Below, piece after piece: positions 46,929 to 54,060 of a stretch of DNA of 64,000 bases. The DNA lies in NCBI GenBank assembly GCA_964017195.1, contig OZ024888.1, positions 16,235,701 to 16,299,700 of the forward strand. Reading direction: 5' to 3'. Every line of letters starts with the position of its first letter. Positions within the stretch are counted from its first letter, which is position 1. A model generated the notes under the pieces. The model ran no database searches, was not told the origin of the DNA, and saw nothing but the letters and a program-made list of their open reading frames with translations. The DNA comes from Siderastrea radians (lineage: Eukaryota > Cnidaria > Anthozoa > Scleractinia > Rhizangiidae). Position numbers and translations under genes: made by a program.

Positions 46929-47517
46929 TAGTAATTTCGTTTCAGATTTTCTTAAGCCAACAACCTGGACATATATGCGAGATCTCTACAATCAGTCAGC
47001 AAATACCAGAGCTATTCAGAATATGTTTCAAATCAGCCCGGCTATCGACAACGTTAAACATGTTTTTATTTATCTCCAACGAACAGATGGACCAAATGAT
47101 AACGAATCCGAGAGAAGTCCGTATTTGTTTGACACTTTCAAGTTGAATGCTGCTGACGCTAATAGCTCTCTATTGAGTTGTCGTTTAGAGTATGGAAACA
47201 ATACGTTCTATCCCGAACTAGAATACGATGCAGATTCTAAAATCAGAATATTCAATGATCTCATGAGTTATGCATTTCGTAAAAATGACTATAATACAGG
47301 GACACAACTTAATGTATCCAATTTCACCAGTTTGTATGGATTAATATATTTCGATTTGACATATCAAAAAGAGGTAGTGACGAGAGATCCTAAACAGTTG
47401 ATTCTCCATTATCGTCTCAATGTAGCCCCGGCAGCAAACGTCCGAGCTCATAGCATCGTATTTTATGAGAGTGAGGTTGTTGTTAAGACAGTTGGAAATG
47501 AATTGATGATAGTTTAA
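46929..47517 (+). CDS. Major capsid protein, C-terminal part, frameshifted
   Basis: The frame offset by one from the N-terminal part is open across the break and reads FVSDFLKPTTWTYMRDLY just after it, then about 180 further residues of beta-rich second jelly roll (GNNTFYPELEYDADSKI and TSLYGLIYFDL). The combined length, about 430 aa, suits a Polinton major capsid. The first ATG in this frame is at 46975, but independent initiation is unlikely because conserved sequence precedes it. As it stands the locus cannot make a full capsid protein without frameshifting. Confidence 0.85.
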
Positions 47518-47543
47518 AACAGAATTTATCTAACATATTATAT

Positions 47544-48863
47544 ATGACGCAACTACACGAAATCAAAGTTAGTTTATCACCAAACCAGAAAAAGAATCTT
47601 AGTAACGCGTATCATAAAAGAGAAACAATAGTTCTAAGACTCACGAAGGACTCTCTATCTGGGAATGACACTCTTTATGTTCCATTAAATATTGTAAAAA
47701 GATTGGAAAAAAATAAGAAATTGAGAAAAGGAATGGACATTAAACTTTCTAAAACAAACATTCGAAAGCAAGTAGGTGGATCTCTTCTGTCTACAGTTCT
47801 AGCGCTTGGAAGAACTTTTGGTCCAACGATTGCTAAGACTATTGGATTGTCGGCTTTGGGAGGTCTAGCATCTGAAGGAGCATCTCAGATTGTTAAGAAG
47901 ATATCCGCAAAAGGTGTTCAAACCGGTGGGTTTCTCATACCACAAAATAAAATCGATCAGTTGATAACATATAAACATCTTTTGACAACAAAACAAAAGA
48001 AGGATATATTAAATGCTCTACAAACAGGTTCTGGTGTTCATATAAAACCAACAAAAGTACAAACAGGTGGGTTCTTAGGTACTCTTCTTGCATCAATTGG
48101 AGTCCCTTTAGCTATTGAGGCAATAAAGAAGATGACTGGTAAAGGTGCCCCTCAGATGGGACAACCGAAACAAAGACCACCCAGATCTGTACCAAAACCA
48201 ACCAATAATAATCGGGATGGTGGTTTGCTAATACCAACTTATAGAACACCACCTTTTTATGGAAATTGGCCGGACGGTACAATCGGTATGGGGACTAAAA
48301 AAACAAAAAAAAAACAAAAAAAAAACAAAAAAAAAAGGAGAGGGTCTTCTACTAGGGAAAAATTCACCCTTCAAAAACGTCCCACTGTTAAACATTCTGT
48401 TGTAAAACCGAAATTTCATAAGAATATCCCATTAAGCAATTATGATTTAATAAAATGGTGTAAATATCTGAATATCCCAATTAATAATGTATTGTCAAGA
48501 GATGAAAATGTTCCTCACAATCATAGACAGGCTCTATTCATTTACAATCTTGAACCGAGTTATATGTCAGGGAGTCATTGGGTAGCTACTTATGTTAAGG
48601 ACAAAGTCATCAATTACTTTGATAGCTTTGGTTTACCCCCCTTCCAAGAAATGGTCAATCATGCGAGAAAAAAGAATTTAACATTGCTTCATCAGAACAA
48701 TCAAATACAAAATTTACTAACAACAACCTGTGGATACTTTTGTTTGTACTTTTTGAATGAAATGAATAAAGGCAAAACATATTTTGATCTGTTGGAAGTT
48801 TTCGACATATATAACACAGTGAAAAATGAGAAATTCTTAGAACAGTATTTCAAAAATATCTAA
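47544..48863 (+). CDS. Adenain-type maturation protease fused to a pVI/pX-like precursor
   Basis: 439 aa. The C-terminal domain (about 295-439) is a C5/Ulp1-type cysteine protease with His345 (GSHW), Asp360 (YFDSFG) and Cys396 (TTTCGYFC), the adenovirus protease order. The N-terminal 240 residues differ: QVGGS (76-80), two QTGGF sites (126-130, 173-177) and hydrophobic helices after each (SLLSTVLALGRTFGPTIA and LGTLLASIGVPLAIEAI). GG-type sites are what adenain-like enzymes cut, so this may be a self-processing polyprotein. A Lys-rich linker (251-266) is coded by A-runs at 48297-48343, where slippage could have joined two genes. Start ATG lies in ATCTAACATATTATATATG. Confidence 0.85.
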   Translation: MTQLHEIKVSLSPNQKKNLSNAYHKRETIVLRLTKDSLSGNDTLYVPLNIVKRLEKNKKLRKGMDIKLSKTNIRKQVGGSLLSTVLALGRTFGPTIAKTIGLSALGGLASEGASQIVKKISAKGVQTGGFLIPQNKIDQLITYKHLLTTKQKKDILNALQTGSGVHIKPTKVQTGGFLGTLLASIGVPLAIEAIKKMTGKGAPQMGQPKQRPPRSVPKPTNNNRDGGLLIPTYRTPPFYGNWPDGTIGMGTKKTKKKQKKNKKKRRGSSTREKFTLQKRPTVKHSVVKPKFHKNIPLSNYDLIKWCKYLNIPINNVLSRDENVPHNHRQALFIYNLEPSYMSGSHWVATYVKDKVINYFDSFGLPPFQEMVNHARKKNLTLLHQNNQIQNLLTTTCGYFCLYFLNEMNKGKTYFDLLEVFDIYNTVKNEKFLEQYFKNI

Positions 48864-48874
48864 CTCATATATAT

Positions 48875-49060
48875 ATGAGATCATATTGCGTAAAACAAAA
48901 AAAGGTCACAGAATGTGTACCCAGGAGTGAACGATATGAAAAGGCTAAAAATGGAAGGCTTATGCGTAAATGCAAATGCTCTGAATGTGGAATCACTAAG
49001 ACGAAATTCGTTAAACAGGCGGGAAACGGGTTGGCCCGTCGAAGGGGGCGGGCGTACTAG
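48875..49060 (+). CDS. DUF5679-like small zinc-binding domain, frameshifted from the PLA2 gene
   Basis: 61 aa, MRSYCVKQKKVTECVPRSE onward with KCKCSECGITKTKF. This resembles the YCVKC...CSxCG domain (DUF5679-like) that starts PLA2 proteins of related elements. The second Cys of the first pair is Gln here, so metal binding may be impaired. The frame ends at 49060. The -1 frame then reads a plausible linker (ASTGADLLIPHGIPWLGKK), and a further -1 shift at the six-A run 49119-49124 gives the PLA2 frame. I infer one ancestral gene, 48875-49997, broken twice, once near the G-run at 49044-49048. Its promoter motif overlaps the protease stop codon. Confidence 0.65.
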   Translation: MRSYCVKQKKVTECVPRSERYEKAKNGRLMRKCKCSECGITKTKFVKQAGNGLARRRGRAY

Positions 49061-49109
49061 ATACAGTAGCATCGACTGGTGCTGATTTATTGATTCCCCA
49101 TGGTATTCC

Positions 49110-49997
49110 TTGGCTTGGAAAAAAGCTGTTGAAATGGGGAGATATTATGGATCAGAAGCTTTGAGAAACCCAAAACTGCAGAAAAAGGCTATCGATTATG
49201 CTCTGGATAAGTTGAATCCGATGATTCAGAATGTTGGAAGTCAAGCTCTTGATCAATTATCTACTAAAATCAGACCGAATAGAAAGTATAAAACCGACAG
49301 AAAGGATTTGGATGGTGCTGGTATACTTGATAAAGCTCTCAAAAGTGGTATTTTTGGGTCTCCATGGCAGGTTGATTATAAGAAAGGATTTCAATTATTG
49401 ACAGATCCTAATCTTTTCAAAGGTCCTAACTTAAGTGAAGAACAAATGAAAGAGAATGTAAAAAGGTATAAACAGCTATACAAGCAAGCAAAAGAAAACG
49501 GTTATAAGGGCTCTTATACCAAATTCGTCAAAGAAATTGGTGTTGCTTCTGGACCTACTTTTACGTTTCCTGGTTTTGGTGGGGCTATGGATATACATAA
49601 AGCTATTGGGATGCTACCTAAACCAAAATCAGGCTGGACTTTGCCTGGGCATCGATATACAGGACCATACAACCCTCTCGATAAGCAGTTAGAGTACGAT
49701 CCAGTGACAGGTGAAATATTAGAAATATATGATAAACCGACTGGTAAAACGGATGCAATAGCAATGCAACACGACGTTGATTATTCGGTTTGCAAGGATG
49801 ACAAAAAATGCAAGATAAAAGCTGATAGAAAAATGGTTAAGGCTCTAGACAGTGTGCCTTACAGTGAAAGACAATGGGGACATTGGCTGGCTAGAAATAT
49901 GGTTAACACGAAGCAGAAACTAGGTCTCGGTGTAAAACAAAGGAAGACAAAAAACGGGAAAGGCCGTCGAGTGAAGAAAACTGGCAAAAAGAATTAG
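49110..49997 (+). CDS. Phospholipase A2-type virion protein (parvovirus VP1-like)
   Basis: About 295 codons. Residues 178-190 (LPGHRYTGPYNPL) match the calcium-binding loop YxGPxN of parvovirus VP1-type PLA2, and 221-225 HDVDY is the catalytic HDxxY. Such domains let particles escape endosomes by hydrolysing phospholipids. The frame opens with a TTG at 49110; the first ATG is 49134, and the true N-terminus is probably the DUF5679-like ORF upstream in another frame. The basic C-terminus (RKTKNGKGRRVKKTGKKN) overlaps the integrase frame and contains the slippery site described separately. Upstream residues 20-70 are helical and look conserved. Confidence 0.78.
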   Translation: MAWKKAVEMGRYYGSEALRNPKLQKKAIDYALDKLNPMIQNVGSQALDQLSTKIRPNRKYKTDRKDLDGAGILDKALKSGIFGSPWQVDYKKGFQLLTDPNLFKGPNLSEEQMKENVKRYKQLYKQAKENGYKGSYTKFVKEIGVASGPTFTFPGFGGAMDIHKAIGMLPKPKSGWTLPGHRYTGPYNPLDKQLEYDPVTGEILEIYDKPTGKTDAIAMQHDVDYSVCKDDKKCKIKADRKMVKALDSVPYSERQWGHWLARNMVNTKQKLGLGVKQRKTKNGKGRRVKKTGKKN

Positions 49998-50042
49998 CTG
50001 ATGAATTACACAAACCCATAAAACGAAATTTTACTCGACGGC
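49949..50042 (+). promoter_or_regulatory. Candidate -1 ribosomal frameshift signal (PLA2 to integrase)
   Basis: AAAAAAC at 49949-49955 is read in the PLA2 frame as A AAA AAC, the classic slippery heptamer. After a 7-nt spacer (49956-49962), GCCGTCGAGT (49963-49972) is perfectly complementary to ACTCGACGGC (50033-50042), extendable by four pairs including two G-U, with a 52-nt loop. A -1 slip enters the integrase frame, which has no ATG until 50093. The main alternative is loss of one A from the run. Confidence 0.5.
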
Positions 50043-50914
50043 GTGTTATTGTAAATCATATTGACGAAATATGGTGCTCTGATTTAGTTGAAATGCAACG
50101 ATTTAGTAAGTGGAACGATGGCTACAGATACCTTCTTATGGTTTTAGATGTATTCTCTAAATACGGTTGGATCGTCCCATTAAAAAATAAAAAAGGTGAA
50201 ACCGTTATGAATGCTTTTAAAACAATCCTTGAAGAAGGTAGAAAACCTGAATATTTATGGACTGATAAAGGGAAAGAGTATTACAACAAACACATGAAAG
50301 ACCTCTTAGAAAAGAATAAAATAACATTGTACTCAACTGAGAATGAGGAAAAGTCGTCAGTTTGTGAAAGATGGAACCGTACAATCAAAACCAAAATGTG
50401 GAAACAGTTTACTGTTCAAGGTAATACACAGTATTTAGACATACTACCTAAATTAGTGAAACAGTATAACAACACTAAACATAGCTCTATCAAAATGACA
50501 CCCATAGAAGCCAGTAAAAAGGAGAATGAAGGTTTAGTATATTTCAACTTGTATGGTGATATGGAAACATCAAAACATAAACCAAAATTAAAAATAGGTG
50601 ATAAGGTCAGAATAAGTAAGTACAAACGGAATGTGTTTGATAAAGGCTATACACCAAACTGGACAGAAGAACTGTTTACAATTGATAAAATACAATACAT
50701 TAATCCAATCGCATACAAACTAAAGGATCTAAATGATGAAGAAATACAAGGGAGCTTTTATGAACCCGAATTATTAAAAGCAAAACAAGAGGTATTTAGA
50801 ATTGACAAAGTCATTCGGAGGGATTATAAGAAGAAACAAGCTTTGGTGAAGTGGAAGGGATATAGTGATTACTTCAACAGTTGGATTCCAATGAAGGACT
50901 TGAAGGATATATAA
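49952..50914 (+). CDS. Retroviral-type integrase with C-terminal chromodomain
   Basis: The first ATG is 50093, but the conserved N-terminal region (QKELADELHKPIKRNF, then DEIWCSDLVEM with the first catalytic Asp) lies upstream in the same open frame, which begins after the stop at 49904. The second Asp is in LWTDKGKEY and the Glu in SSVCERWNRT, a DDE triad. The C-terminal 45 residues (FRIDKVIRRDYKKK, then WKGYSDYFNSW) are a chromodomain, which in such integrases guides insertion to histone marks. Without an upstream ATG the enzyme is probably made by -1 frameshifting from the PLA2 frame, by non-AUG initiation, or from a spliced message. The catalytic core appears intact. Confidence 0.9.
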   Translation, partial: KRERPSSEENWQKELADELHKPIKRNFTRRRVIVNHIDEIWCSDLVEMQRFSKWNDGYRYLLMVLDVFSKYGWIVPLKNKKGETVMNAFKTILEEGRKPEYLWTDKGKEYYNKHMKDLLEKNKITLYSTENEEKSSVCERWNRTIKTKMWKQFTVQGNTQYLDILPKLVKQYNNTKHSSIKMTPIEASKKENEGLVYFNLYGDMETSKHKPKLKIGDKVRISKYKRNVFDKGYTPNWTEELFTIDKIQYINPIAYKLKDLNDEEIQGSFYEPELLKAKQEVFRIDKVIRRDYKKKQALVKWKGYSDYFNSWIPMKDLKDI

Positions 50915-50955
50915 AATAATTTAAAGAAAATTATCTAATATATAGTATATATAAT

Positions 50956-51159
50956 ATGGAAAATCAGAATGTTAAGAGAGGTCGAGGTAGACCCAGAAAG
51001 TTAACCGATGAGGAGAGAAAAAACAATAAGTCTGCATACATGCTAAATAAAGAATGGTACTGCAACTTTTGTAAAAACGGTCGTAACTATACCCTAGCTG
51101 GTAAATCATGTCATTTGAAAACAAAAAAACACATCACAAATAGCACTTTAAATAATTGA
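50956..51159 (+). CDS. Small AT-hook/zinc-finger protein
   Basis: 67 aa. RGRGRPRKL (about residues 9-17) is a textbook AT-hook binding the minor groove of AT DNA. WYCNFCKNGRNY with CHLKTKKH forms a C2H2-like finger. Such a protein could bind the AT-rich promoters or the DNA core of this element. ATG at 50956 follows ATCTAATATATAGTATATA, intermediate between the late and early motifs. Family not known to me. Confidence 0.7.
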   Translation: MENQNVKRGRGRPRKLTDEERKNNKSAYMLNKEWYCNFCKNGRNYTLAGKSCHLKTKKHITNSTLNN

Positions 51160-51174
51160 CATAACACAATAGTT

Positions 51175-51267
51175 TAAAGGATCCAATTATGGATCATTTG
51201 AATTGCTCATTTTTAAACGCACTAATTATAGACACTTAAAAATAAATATATAGTATAGTATATAGAT
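51175..51267 (+). promoter_or_regulatory. Early-type promoter module, copy 1
   Basis: It contains AGTTTAAAGGATCC, a GATCCAATTATGGATC mini-hairpin, TTTTTAAACGCACTAATTA, GACACTTAAAAATAAATATA and TAGTATAGTATATAGAT running into the ATG. Nearly identical modules lie ahead of copy 2 and PolB. Confidence 0.6.
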
Positions 51268-51709
51268 ATGAATAAACTAGACATGATTGAATCTAGAATA
51301 TTAGAAATCTGCTCAATACTGTCAGAACTTCAAACACAACTAACAGAACAAAAAAAAAATGAAAAAGAAACTCAAAAAAATGAAAGTGGGAGATAGTATA
51401 ATAGAGAAGGAAGAATATAAGCTAAATCTCCGAGTAATTTCTCGTATTATAATGCAAAAATCTGATAGATTTCTTATAGCGAGAACGTTTAATGATCCAA
51501 AACATAAAAATAGTATGAATGAAATTGATTGTTTATATTGGGTTAATGAAGACACTCTGTATTCAAATTATGAAGAATGCGACAACCCAGAATGTTTTAA
51601 CTGTAGTAGATATGCAACTTGTATCTTATGTAATTATACGTTAAAGTGTAACTCATGTTATGATTACTATTTATATAAGTATTGTGATAGTGATAGTGAT
51701 AGTGAATGA
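51268..51709 (+). pseudogene. Cys-rich coiled-coil protein, copy 1, frameshifted
   Basis: It starts MNKLDMIESRILEI like copy 2. An A10 run at 51349-51358 carries one more base than the equivalent stretch in copy 2, shifting the frame after about 30 residues; the rest continues from 51359 in the new frame (KLNLRVISRIIMQKSDRFLI, then CDNPECFNCSRYATCILC). Two CxxC-type pairs and a C-terminal Asp/Ser run (DSDSDSE) follow. It is a tandem paralogue of 51873-52316 with a duplicated promoter. The run could be a slippage site or an assembly error. Function unknown. Confidence 0.6.
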
Positions 51710-51772
51710 TTTATTAATTGAGCCCCATAAATTCTTACCTATGTTAAACGTATAGAAAATAAATCCTCTCAT

Positions 51773-51872
51773 ATAGTTTAAAGGATCTATTAATTAGATC
51801 ATTTGAATTGATCATTTTTAAACGCACTAATTATAGACACTTAAAAATAAATATATAGTATAGTATATAGAT
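51773..51872 (+). promoter_or_regulatory. Early-type promoter module, copy 2
   Basis: Same order of elements as copy 1: AGTTTAAAGGATC, a palindromic GATC...GATC pair, TTTTTAAACGCACTAATTA, and GACACTTAAAAATAAATA up to the ATG at 51873. Over the last 60 bp it is essentially identical to copy 1. Confidence 0.6.
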
Positions 51873-52316
51873 ATGAATAAACTAGACTTGATTGAATCTA
51901 GAATATCAGAAATCCGCCCGATGATGTCAGAACTTCAAACGCTACTAACAGAACAAAAAGAAATGAAAAAGAAACTCGAACAAATGATAGTGGGAAATAC
52001 AATAATAGAGAAGGAAGAATATAAACCAAATGTCCAAGCAATTTATTGTATTATAATGCAAAAATTTGATAGATTTCTTATAGAGAGACAGTTTGATAAT
52101 ACGGATCATACAGATAGTATGAATGGAAAAAGAGTTGATTGTTTATACTGGGTTAATGAAGACACTCTGTATTCAAATTATGAAAAATGCAACGAAACAG
52201 AATGTTATGAATGTTTTCATAGTCAATTTCAAATAAAGAATCGAACTGCAACTTGTGTCTTATTCAATAAAGTTCCGAAGTGTGACTTGTGTTATCAGGA
52301 ATTTATAAATGGTTGA
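51873..52316 (+). CDS. Cys-rich coiled-coil protein, copy 2
   Basis: 147 aa, intact. Residues 1-45 form a coiled coil (MSELQTLLTEQKEMKKKLEQ). The C-terminal part has cysteines in CNETECYEC and CVLFNKVPKCDLCY, a possible zinc module. About 65% similar to copy 1 by eye, with near-identical upstream DNA. Placed between the integrase/AT-hook genes and PolB, behind the early-type promoter block, so a non-structural role is likely. No known family recognised. Confidence 0.65.
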   Translation: MNKLDLIESRISEIRPMMSELQTLLTEQKEMKKKLEQMIVGNTIIEKEEYKPNVQAIYCIIMQKFDRFLIERQFDNTDHTDSMNGKRVDCLYWVNEDTLYSNYEKCNETECYECFHSQFQIKNRTATCVLFNKVPKCDLCYQEFING

Positions 52317-52362
52317 ATATTAATTAATTGGGACCCATAAATTCTTACCTATGTTTAAAAGC

Positions 52363-52467
52363 ACATATAGTTTAAAGGATCCATCAACTGGATCGTTTGA
52401 ATTCTTGCCTATTTTTAAACGCACTAATTGAAGACACTTAAAAAATAAAATCTATAGTATATATATA
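52363..52467 (+). promoter_or_regulatory. Early-type promoter module, copy 3 (PolB)
   Basis: Third, more diverged copy: AGTTTAAAGGATCC, GATCCATCAACTGGATC hairpin, TTTTTAAACGCACTAATTG, GACACTTAAAAAATAAAA and TATAGTATATATATA before the ATG at 52468. Its downstream part also contains CATATAGATATGAAC at 52486-52500, matching the start context of the two Cys-rich genes, so 52498 may be the real start of PolB. Confidence 0.6.
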
Positions 52468-54045
52468 ATGCAATCAGAAAAATCTAATCATATAGATATG
52501 AACAAGAGAGATCTTAAGAAACTCCGTAAATCAGAACTTATTAAATTGCTATTAAAGCAAGAATTGCTATTAAAGCAAGAAAGGAAGAAGCCTAAAATCA
52601 TTGTGGTAGATGATACAAAACCAGTTCCAGCACCTAGAACATACAAACCAGTTCCAGCACCAAGGACTTACAAACCAAGACCACCAATACCAACACCTCG
52701 CAAGAGTGTCAAGCAGATAGTCCAAGATTATGAAGACAACAAACCAGTTCCAGCACCTAGGAGTTATAAACCAGTTCCAGCACCTAGAACATACAAACCA
52801 GTTCCAGCACCTAGAACTAAAATAGAACAAACAAACAAAGCCTTAAAAGGTTACCCTAAATCATATAACATCAGTATTAAAAACAATAAATACCCTTTAA
52901 CCCATATGCAGAATACTAGAAAAGCCATTGAATATCATATCAACAAATTGTTGAATGAAATGATAGGTCTTAAATTCGTTGAAACATTACAGGTGACATT
53001 TGAAAAATTATCAAGTGATGAGATGGTGATTAAAACTGCATATTTCAACAGTAAAGTCAAAACAATAATCAACCAAACAGAAATCCATGAAGCATTACAA
53101 ATGTCTAAACAAAATATTTTAAACCAGATATCCCAGTGGGTGTCAGAAGGTTCAGGATGGACGATTAAATCAGTTGACAATCATTACCTTAATATTATAA
53201 AATACAAGCCTCTTAAGGGATCATCATACATTCCACTACCTCAAGAACTGCGAAATAGCACAAAAGGCTTAATCAACATGAAAAATGAAGACAAAGAATG
53301 CTTCAGATGGTGCCACATCAGACATTTAAACCCACAAGACAAGGATCCTCAAAGAATTAAGAAGACTGACAAACAATACATTGAAAAGTTAGATTACTCA
53401 GGTATTGAATTTCTAGTCAATGTCAAACATTACAACAAAATCGAAAAGCAAAACAGCATCAATATCAACGTATTCGGATATGAAGACAAACAACCGTATC
53501 CCATCTATGTTTCCAAAGAAAAGTTTGAAGATCATATAGAACTATTACTAGTAACGAAAGATGAAAAAAAGTATTACGTGCTAATAAAAGATTTCAACAG
53601 ATTTATGTATAACCAAACAAAACACAAAGAAAGAAAACACTTTTGTATGTACTGTCTTCAATGTTTCAGTTCAGAACAAATACTAACAAATCACAAAGAA
53701 AACTGTATTCAAGTGAACGGTCAGCAAGCGATAAATATGCCAAATGTTGAAAATAACACACTAAAATTTGAGAACTTCCACAAACAATTACCAGTACCAT
53801 TCGTCATCTATGCAGATTTTGAAGCAATAACAGAGAAAATACAAGGATGCATACCCAGCGATGAGAAATCTTACACAGAAGCTTATCAAAAGCATACAGA
53901 CTGTGGTTATGGGCATAAGGTGGTGTGCTGTTATGATGATGAATATACCAAAAAAGAGCAGATATATAGAGGTGAAAATGCTGTTTATCAATTTATGGAA
54001 GCTATGTTAGATGAAGTCAAATATTGCAAAAAAGTAGTGAAATAA
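52468..54045 (+). CDS. Protein-primed DNA polymerase B, N-terminal part (to in-frame stop)
   Basis: 525 aa. Residues 52-116 hold six PxxxPR motifs (five PVPAPR, one PIPTPR). The middle is a conserved Polinton-type N-terminal region (ECFRWCHIRHLNP). A C2H2-like finger, HFCMYCLQCFSS with TNHKENC, lies near 390. Exonuclease motif I is YADFEA with Asp450 and Glu452. The frame ends at TAA 54043-54045, and the rest of the enzyme continues in the same frame 15 bp later, so this is a nonsense change and not a frameshift. Alternative start at 52498. Polymerases of this family replicate linear genomes from a terminal protein. Confidence 0.93.
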   Translation: MQSEKSNHIDMNKRDLKKLRKSELIKLLLKQELLLKQERKKPKIIVVDDTKPVPAPRTYKPVPAPRTYKPRPPIPTPRKSVKQIVQDYEDNKPVPAPRSYKPVPAPRTYKPVPAPRTKIEQTNKALKGYPKSYNISIKNNKYPLTHMQNTRKAIEYHINKLLNEMIGLKFVETLQVTFEKLSSDEMVIKTAYFNSKVKTIINQTEIHEALQMSKQNILNQISQWVSEGSGWTIKSVDNHYLNIIKYKPLKGSSYIPLPQELRNSTKGLINMKNEDKECFRWCHIRHLNPQDKDPQRIKKTDKQYIEKLDYSGIEFLVNVKHYNKIEKQNSININVFGYEDKQPYPIYVSKEKFEDHIELLLVTKDEKKYYVLIKDFNRFMYNQTKHKERKHFCMYCLQCFSSEQILTNHKENCIQVNGQQAINMPNVENNTLKFENFHKQLPVPFVIYADFEAITEKIQGCIPSDEKSYTEAYQKHTDCGYGHKVVCCYDDEYTKKEQIYRGENAVYQFMEAMLDEVKYCKKVVK

Positions 54046-54060
54046 AGTTTCAACCAACCA

